Made by a program: the position numbers and the translations under genes. From an uncultured Anaerotruncus sp. (lineage in GTDB: Bacteria; Bacillota; Clostridia; Oscillospirales; CAG-272): DNA of 9,593 nt. Below the pieces are notes generated by a model, which saw only the letters and a list, made by a program, of their open reading frames with translations, was not told where the DNA came from and made no database searches. The stretch lies in assembly GCA_905210995.1 (NCBI GenBank), contig CAJLZE010000075.1, forward strand, positions 1 through 9,593. The letters run 5' to 3'. Within the stretch, counting starts at the first letter, position 1, and each line of letters starts with the position of its first letter. Below are positions 5,485 through 9,593 of the stretch, in pieces.

Positions 5485-5982
5485 ATGAAAAAGAAATTGA
5501 CTGCGGTCGAATTTCACGGAACTCCGGAACAGGAGGCGCGGCTTCTCGAAGTCATCGCCAAATATGACGGTGTGAAGGGAAAAATGATGCCTATACTTCA
5601 GGAGGCACAGGAAATTTACGGCTATCTGCCGATCGAGGTACAGAAGATCATTTCCGAAAAGACCGGTATCTCTCTTGAGGAGATCTACGGCATTGCCACG
5701 TTCTACTCCCAGTTCAAGCTCAATCCCGACGGACAGATCGCTATCGCGGTATGTCTCGGCACTGCATGCTACGTAAAAGGCTCAGGTGAGGTCATAGAGG
5801 AGATCTCAAAACAGCTCGGTGTCCCCGTAGGCGGAATTTCCGAGGACGGCAGATATTCTCTTGACGCCACAAGATGCATAGGCGCATGCGGACTTGCCCC
5901 CGTGCTTACCATAAACGGCGAAGTGTACGGGCGTCTTACCAAGGCTGATGTTGCCACCGTTCTGGCAAAATACCGTGACTGA
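5485..5982 (+). CDS. hydC: NuoE-like [2Fe-2S] subunit of electron-bifurcating [FeFe] hydrogenase (HydC)
   Basis: The small thioredoxin-fold [2Fe-2S] electron-transfer subunit, homologous to NuoE of complex I and to HydC of Thermotoga-type HydABC. Its cluster lies beside the NuoF-like subunit. The 165 residues are typical. The N-terminal helical part contains ILQEAQEIYGYLP (37-49) and the conserved IATFYSQF (70-77). The four cluster cysteines are Cys90 and Cys95 (CLGTAC) and Cys131 and Cys135 (CIGAC), in the normal CX4C...CX3C pattern. AGGAGG (5466-5471) and the overlapping GGAAGGA (5470-5476) precede the ATG at 5485, the latter at better spacing. It heads the hydC-hydB-hydA operon and is 24 bases from hydB. 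The hydrogenase assignment, rather than a complex I or formate dehydrogenase subunit, rests on hydA in the same operon. Confidence 0.95.
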   Translation: MKKKLTAVEFHGTPEQEARLLEVIAKYDGVKGKMMPILQEAQEIYGYLPIEVQKIISEKTGISLEEIYGIATFYSQFKLNPDGQIAIAVCLGTACYVKGSGEVIEEISKQLGVPVGGISEDGRYSLDATRCIGACGLAPVLTINGEVYGRLTKADVATVLAKYRD

Positions 5983-6006
5983 TAAAGGGCGAAAGGAAGA
6001 AAGAAT

Positions 6007-7899
6007 ATGGAACACGTGATCAGAACAATAGATGCCCTTAACGAGGTTAAGGCAGGCTGCCTCAAGGAAATGGCTCTCCGTACAGGCGGAGACGCTACCG
6101 GCGGCAAGCTCAAAAGAGAGATTCTTGTCTGCGGTGGTACGGGATGTACCTCATCGGGAAGCCCGAAGATCCGCGAACAGCTCGAGGAGCTGCTGAAGGT
6201 ACGCGGCATTGAGGATACCGTTGAAGTCGTTATGACCGGATGTTTCGGTCTTTGTGCTCTCGGCCCCATCATGATCGTTTATCCCGAGGGTACCTTCTAC
6301 AGCATGGTTACTCCCGATCATCTTGAAGAGATCGTTGACTCTCACATCATCGGCAACGAGCCGGTCGAAAAGTATATGTACCATGAAAAGGCGGAGAACA
6401 ACAAGCTCGTTCCGAGACTTCAGGACACCCGCTTCTTCAAAAAGCAGCACCGCGTGGCTCTGCGCAACTGCGGCGTTGTCAATCCCGAAAAGATCGAGGA
6501 CTACATAGCGCGTGACGGTTATCAGGCTATTGCCAAGGTGCTCACCTCCATGACCCCCGACGAGGTCATTCAGACCATGCTCGATTCCGGTCTCCGCGGA
6601 CGCGGCGGCGCGGGATTCCCGACCGGTCTCAAGTGGAAATTTGCATCGGGCAACCGCGGAAATGTAAAGAAATACGTCTGCTGCAACGCCGACGAGGGCG
6701 ACCCCGGGGCGTTTATGGACCGTTCGGTGCTCGAGGGCGACCCTCACGCCGTGCTTGAGGCTATGTCCATTGCCGGCTACGCCATCGGTGCCGACGAGGG
6801 CTATATCTATGTCCGTGCTGAGTACCCCATTGCGATCCACCGCCTCCAGATAGCCATAGAGCAGGCACGCGCTGCCGGTCTGCTCGGCAAGAACATTTTC
6901 GGAACCGGCTTTGATTTTGACATTTCTCTCCGCTTCGGCGCAGGCGCGTTCGTCTGCGGCGAGGAGACCGCTCTCATGACCTCCATCGAGGGCAAGAGAG
7001 GCGAACCGCGCCCCCGTCCGCCGTTCCCGGCTGTAAAGGGACTCTTCGGTCAGCCCACCATCCTCAACAATGTTGAGACATATGCGAACATTCCTCAGAT
7101 AATCCTCAAGGGCGCCGATTGGTTCGCGTCGATGGGTACCGAAAAATCCAAGGGCACCAAGGTCTTTGCGCTCGGCGGTAAGATCACGAACACCGGCCTT
7201 GTCGAGGTACCGATGGGAACCACTCTGCGTGAGGTCATCGAGGACATCGGCGGCGGCATCCCGAACGGCAAGAAGTTCAAAGCTGCGCAGACCGGCGGAC
7301 CTTCCGGCGGATGCATTCCCGCTCACCTCATCGATACCCCCATTGACTACGACAACCTTATTTCCATCGGTTCCATGATGGGCTCCGGCGGACTTATCGT
7401 CATGGACGAGGACAACTGCATGGTCGATATCGCCAAGTTCTTCCTTGAATTCACCGTTGACGAATCCTGCGGAAAGTGCACGGCCTGCCGTATCGGCACA
7501 AAGCGCCTGCTCGAGCTGCTTGACAAGATCATATCCGGTAACGGCGAGATGGAGGATCTTGACAAGATGCAGGAGCTTGCAATGTATATAAAGAACAACT
7601 CGCTCTGCGGTCTCGGTCAGACTGCGCCTAACCCCGTTCTTTCCACGCTCCGTTACTTCAAGGACGAATACATTGCTCATATCGTTGAGAAGAGATGCCC
7701 TGCCGGCGTCTGCAAGAAGCTGGTGCGCTACCGCATAGAAGAAGAAAAGTGCAAAGGCTGCACCGCATGCGCGAGAGTATGCCCGGTCGGAGCTATTTCC
7801 GGATCGGTGAGGAATCCGCATAAGATCGACACCGCCAAGTGCATCAAGTGCGGCGCCTGCATCCAGAAGTGCCGCTTCGGTGCGATCGTCAAGGAATAA
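6007..7899 (+). CDS. hydB: NuoF-like flavoprotein subunit of electron-bifurcating [FeFe] hydrogenase (HydB)
   Basis: The FMN- and NAD(H)-binding subunit, where NADH is oxidised and, in characterised HydABC enzymes, the bifurcation chemistry is centred. The 630 residues show the full HydB layout. An N-terminal thioredoxin-like [2Fe-2S] domain (about 36-120) has Cys42, Cys47, Cys79 and Cys83. The NuoF core has the flavin/NADH loops GLRGRGGAGFPTGLKW (195-210) and GAGAFVCGEETAL (311-323). The N3-type [4Fe-4S] ligands are Cys488, Cys491, Cys494 and Cys534. Two C-terminal ferredoxin clusters follow: Cys582/585/588/592 and Cys612/615/618/622. His558, Cys564 and Cys569 (CPAGVC) lie between core and ferredoxin domain and may form a zinc hinge (inference). 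AAAGGAAG (5992-5999) lies 7 bases before the ATG; hydA begins 18 bases after the stop. All cluster ligands are present, so it should be functional. Confidence 0.96.
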   Translation: MEHVIRTIDALNEVKAGCLKEMALRTGGDATGGKLKREILVCGGTGCTSSGSPKIREQLEELLKVRGIEDTVEVVMTGCFGLCALGPIMIVYPEGTFYSMVTPDHLEEIVDSHIIGNEPVEKYMYHEKAENNKLVPRLQDTRFFKKQHRVALRNCGVVNPEKIEDYIARDGYQAIAKVLTSMTPDEVIQTMLDSGLRGRGGAGFPTGLKWKFASGNRGNVKKYVCCNADEGDPGAFMDRSVLEGDPHAVLEAMSIAGYAIGADEGYIYVRAEYPIAIHRLQIAIEQARAAGLLGKNIFGTGFDFDISLRFGAGAFVCGEETALMTSIEGKRGEPRPRPPFPAVKGLFGQPTILNNVETYANIPQIILKGADWFASMGTEKSKGTKVFALGGKITNTGLVEVPMGTTLREVIEDIGGGIPNGKKFKAAQTGGPSGGCIPAHLIDTPIDYDNLISIGSMMGSGGLIVMDEDNCMVDIAKFFLEFTVDESCGKCTACRIGTKRLLELLDKIISGNGEMEDLDKMQELAMYIKNNSLCGLGQTAPNPVLSTLRYFKDEYIAHIVEKRCPAGVCKKLVRYRIEEEKCKGCTACARVCPVGAISGSVRNPHKIDTAKCIKCGACIQKCRFGAIVKE

Positions 7900-7917
7900 T
7901 CGGAGGAGATTGAGATA

Positions 7918-9593
7918 ATGGAAAAAATAAATGTAACGATCAACGGCAGAGAATATGCCGTGGATAAGGGTCTGACGGTTCTTGAAGCGGCAAGAGCCGC
8001 ACACATAGACATTCCCACTCTCTGCTACCTCAAGGACATAAACCAGATCGGCGCCTGCCGCATCTGCCTTGTTGAAGTCTCCGAGAACCAGAGACCTTAC
8101 CGCATGGTCGCCTCCTGCGTTTACCCCGTCAGCGAGGGTATGGTGATCCGCACAAACTCTCCCGCGGTATTCAGCGCGAGAAAGACGAACCTTGAGCTCG
8201 TGCTCTCCAATCACGAAAAGCACTGCCTCTCCTGCGTCCGTTCTACGACCTGTGAACTGCAGAAGCTTTGCAATGAGTACGGCGTTGACGAGAACCGTTT
8301 CGGCGGAGCCGTCAATCATTACGAAATAGACGACAAGTCGCCCATCATCCGCGACAACAACAAGTGCATCCTCTGCCGCCGCTGCGTGGCTGCCTGCTCC
8401 GCAATGCAGGGCATAGGCGTTATCGGAGCCAACGACCGAGGATTTGACACCCACATCGCCTGCGCATTTGAAAAGCCGCTTGCCGAGACCTCATGTGTCA
8501 ACTGCGGACAGTGCATCGTGGTATGTCCCGTCGGCGCTCTCTATGAGAGAGACGACACCGATAAGGTGCGTGAGGCTATCGCGGATCCCGAAAAGCATGT
8601 GTTCATCTGCGCCGCGCCTTCAGTTCGTGCGCAGATCGGCGAGTGCTTCGGATATGAGCCGGGCACCGACTGCGAGGGCAAGATGGTCGCCGCTCTCAAA
8701 GCGCTCGGCTTTGAAGGTGTATACGACATGAACCTCACCGCCGACCTCACCATAATCGAGGAAGCCAACGAGCTTATCGGTCGTATTCAGAACGGCGGCA
8801 AGCTGCCCATGATAACCTCCTGCTCGCCCGGATGGATCAAGTTCTGCGAGCATTACTACCCCGACTTTACCGACAATCTCTCCACCTGCAAGTCTCCTCA
8901 GCAGATGTTCGGCGCTCTTATGAAGACCTACTTTGCCGAGAAGATGGGTTACGATCCCAATGATATCTTCTTTGTATCGGCTATCCCCTGCACGGCAAAG
9001 AAGTTTGAGGTAGGCAGACCCGATCAGGCTGCGTCGGGATATCCGGATGTTGATGTTGCCATCACCACCCGCGAGGTCGGCAGAATGATAGAGAAGGCGT
9101 GCATCAAGTTCCGCGAGCTTGAGGACGAAAAGTTCGATCAGCCCTTTGATGTCGGCTCAAGCGCCGGCGCTATCTTCGGCGCGACCGGCGGCGTTATGGA
9201 GGCTGCTCTCCGTTACGCGGCCGAGATAATTCTCGGCAAGCCGCTCGAGAAGCCGCTTGAGACTCCCGAGATCAGACGTCACGGCAACGACAACGGCTAC
9301 CGCACCGCTTCCTACAAGGTCGGAGACGTCACCGTCAATGTTGCCGTTGCCTCCGGCACAAAGAACGCCAAGGCGCTCCTTGACGACGTTAAGGCGGGCA
9401 AGGTCGATGTTCAGTTCATCGAGATCATGGCGTGCCCCGGCGGATGCGTCAACGGCGGCGGACAGCCCTATCAGCCCGCATCGGTCAGAAATAACGTTGA
9501 TCTGCGCGCTCTTCGCGCCGCAGTGCTTTACGAGGATGACCGCAACTGCGATATCCGCGAGTCTCAAAAGAACGCGGCTGTCATGAAGCTGTA
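7918..9593 (+). CDS. hydA: [FeFe] hydrogenase catalytic subunit HydA, 3' end beyond window
   Basis: The catalytic subunit, which reduces protons to H2 (or oxidises H2) at the H-cluster. GGAGGAG (7902-7908) is 9 bases before the ATG at 7918; 558 codons are visible and the frame runs off the right edge. Electron-relay clusters in order are a plant-ferredoxin [2Fe-2S] (Cys36, 47, 50, 67), a His-ligated [4Fe-4S] (His99, Cys103, 106, 112) and two ferredoxin [4Fe-4S] (Cys150/153/156/160 and Cys193/196/199/203). H-cluster motifs are L1 TSCSPGW (300-306), L2 IPCTAKKFE (356-364) and L3 EIMACPGGCVNGGGQP (502-517). Proton-path residues equivalent to those of Clostridium pasteurianum CpI are kept: Cys302, Glu282, Ser322 and Glu364. 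The oddity is Ser303, where CpI-type enzymes have a cluster-ligating Cys. The end (SQKNAAVMKL) aligns just short of the usual C-terminal helix, so most of the catalytic domain is present. Whether a NuoE-like extension follows, as in Thermotoga, cannot be seen. Confidence 0.96.
   Translation, partial: MEKINVTINGREYAVDKGLTVLEAARAAHIDIPTLCYLKDINQIGACRICLVEVSENQRPYRMVASCVYPVSEGMVIRTNSPAVFSARKTNLELVLSNHEKHCLSCVRSTTCELQKLCNEYGVDENRFGGAVNHYEIDDKSPIIRDNNKCILCRRCVAACSAMQGIGVIGANDRGFDTHIACAFEKPLAETSCVNCGQCIVVCPVGALYERDDTDKVREAIADPEKHVFICAAPSVRAQIGECFGYEPGTDCEGKMVAALKALGFEGVYDMNLTADLTIIEEANELIGRIQNGGKLPMITSCSPGWIKFCEHYYPDFTDNLSTCKSPQQMFGALMKTYFAEKMGYDPNDIFFVSAIPCTAKKFEVGRPDQAASGYPDVDVAITTREVGRMIEKACIKFRELEDEKFDQPFDVGSSAGAIFGATGGVMEAALRYAAEIILGKPLEKPLETPEIRRHGNDNGYRTASYKVGDVTVNVAVASGTKNAKALLDDVKAGKVDVQFIEIMACPGGCVNGGGQPYQPASVRNNVDLRALRAAVLYEDDRNCDIRESQKNAAVMKL

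Noticed and set aside
6151..8454. 767-codon open frame on the minus strand across hydB and hydA
   Set aside because: It lies antisense to two clearly conserved genes and crosses their junction. Its product is low-complexity Ala/Val/Leu/Asp-rich with no recognisable motif, and it arises because the sense genes avoid TTA, CTA and TCA codons.

Overview
The window looks like a chromosomal core region of an anaerobic Firmicute of the class Clostridia, probably a Ruminococcaceae/Oscillospirales-type gut or rumen fermenter. The basis is a Gram-positive style primary sigma factor, AGGAGG-type ribosome binding sites, a lipid-anchored solute-binding protein, and a three-gene electron-bifurcating [FeFe] hydrogenase operon. 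The genus assignment is inference; nothing in the window fixes the species.

Layout. (i) Bases 2-898 hold the 3' part of the housekeeping sigma factor gene (rpoD/sigA), cut by the left edge. (ii) Bases 899-1199 are an AT-rich spacer with repeated TATTG-CACAA motifs, a perfect 14-bp palindrome and a sigma-A type promoter. (iii) Bases 1200-3038 encode a 612-residue lipoprotein, an ABC-type extracellular solute-binding protein with no transporter partner beside it. (iv) A strong hairpin at 3058-3093 separates it from a convergent minus-strand gene (4085-3135) for a three-domain S1 RNA-binding protein. (v) The divergent region 4086-4371 holds palindromes, helically phased A-tracts and a perfect-consensus promoter (TTGACA, 17 bp, TATAAT) for the rplM-rpsI operon (ribosomal proteins L13 and S9), which ends in a 17-bp-stem terminator. 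(vi) From 5485 to the right edge lies hydC-hydB-hydA, preceded by its own promoter, which is bracketed by two dyad symmetries.

How the genes work together. Sigma factor, L13, S9 and the S1 protein serve transcription and translation. HydC, HydB and HydA together form the trimeric hydrogenase that in characterised relatives couples NADH and reduced ferredoxin oxidation to H2 formation, the main way such fermenters reoxidise NADH. HydA runs off the right edge after 558 codons, so its C-terminus is not visible.

No mobile element, CRISPR array, tRNA, rRNA or clearly new multi-gene system is visible. The points most worth checking are the HydA H-cluster motif TSCSPGW, where Ser stands at the position of a cluster-binding Cys, the accompanying IPC for MPC change, and the control regions in front of hydC, rplM and the lipoprotein gene.
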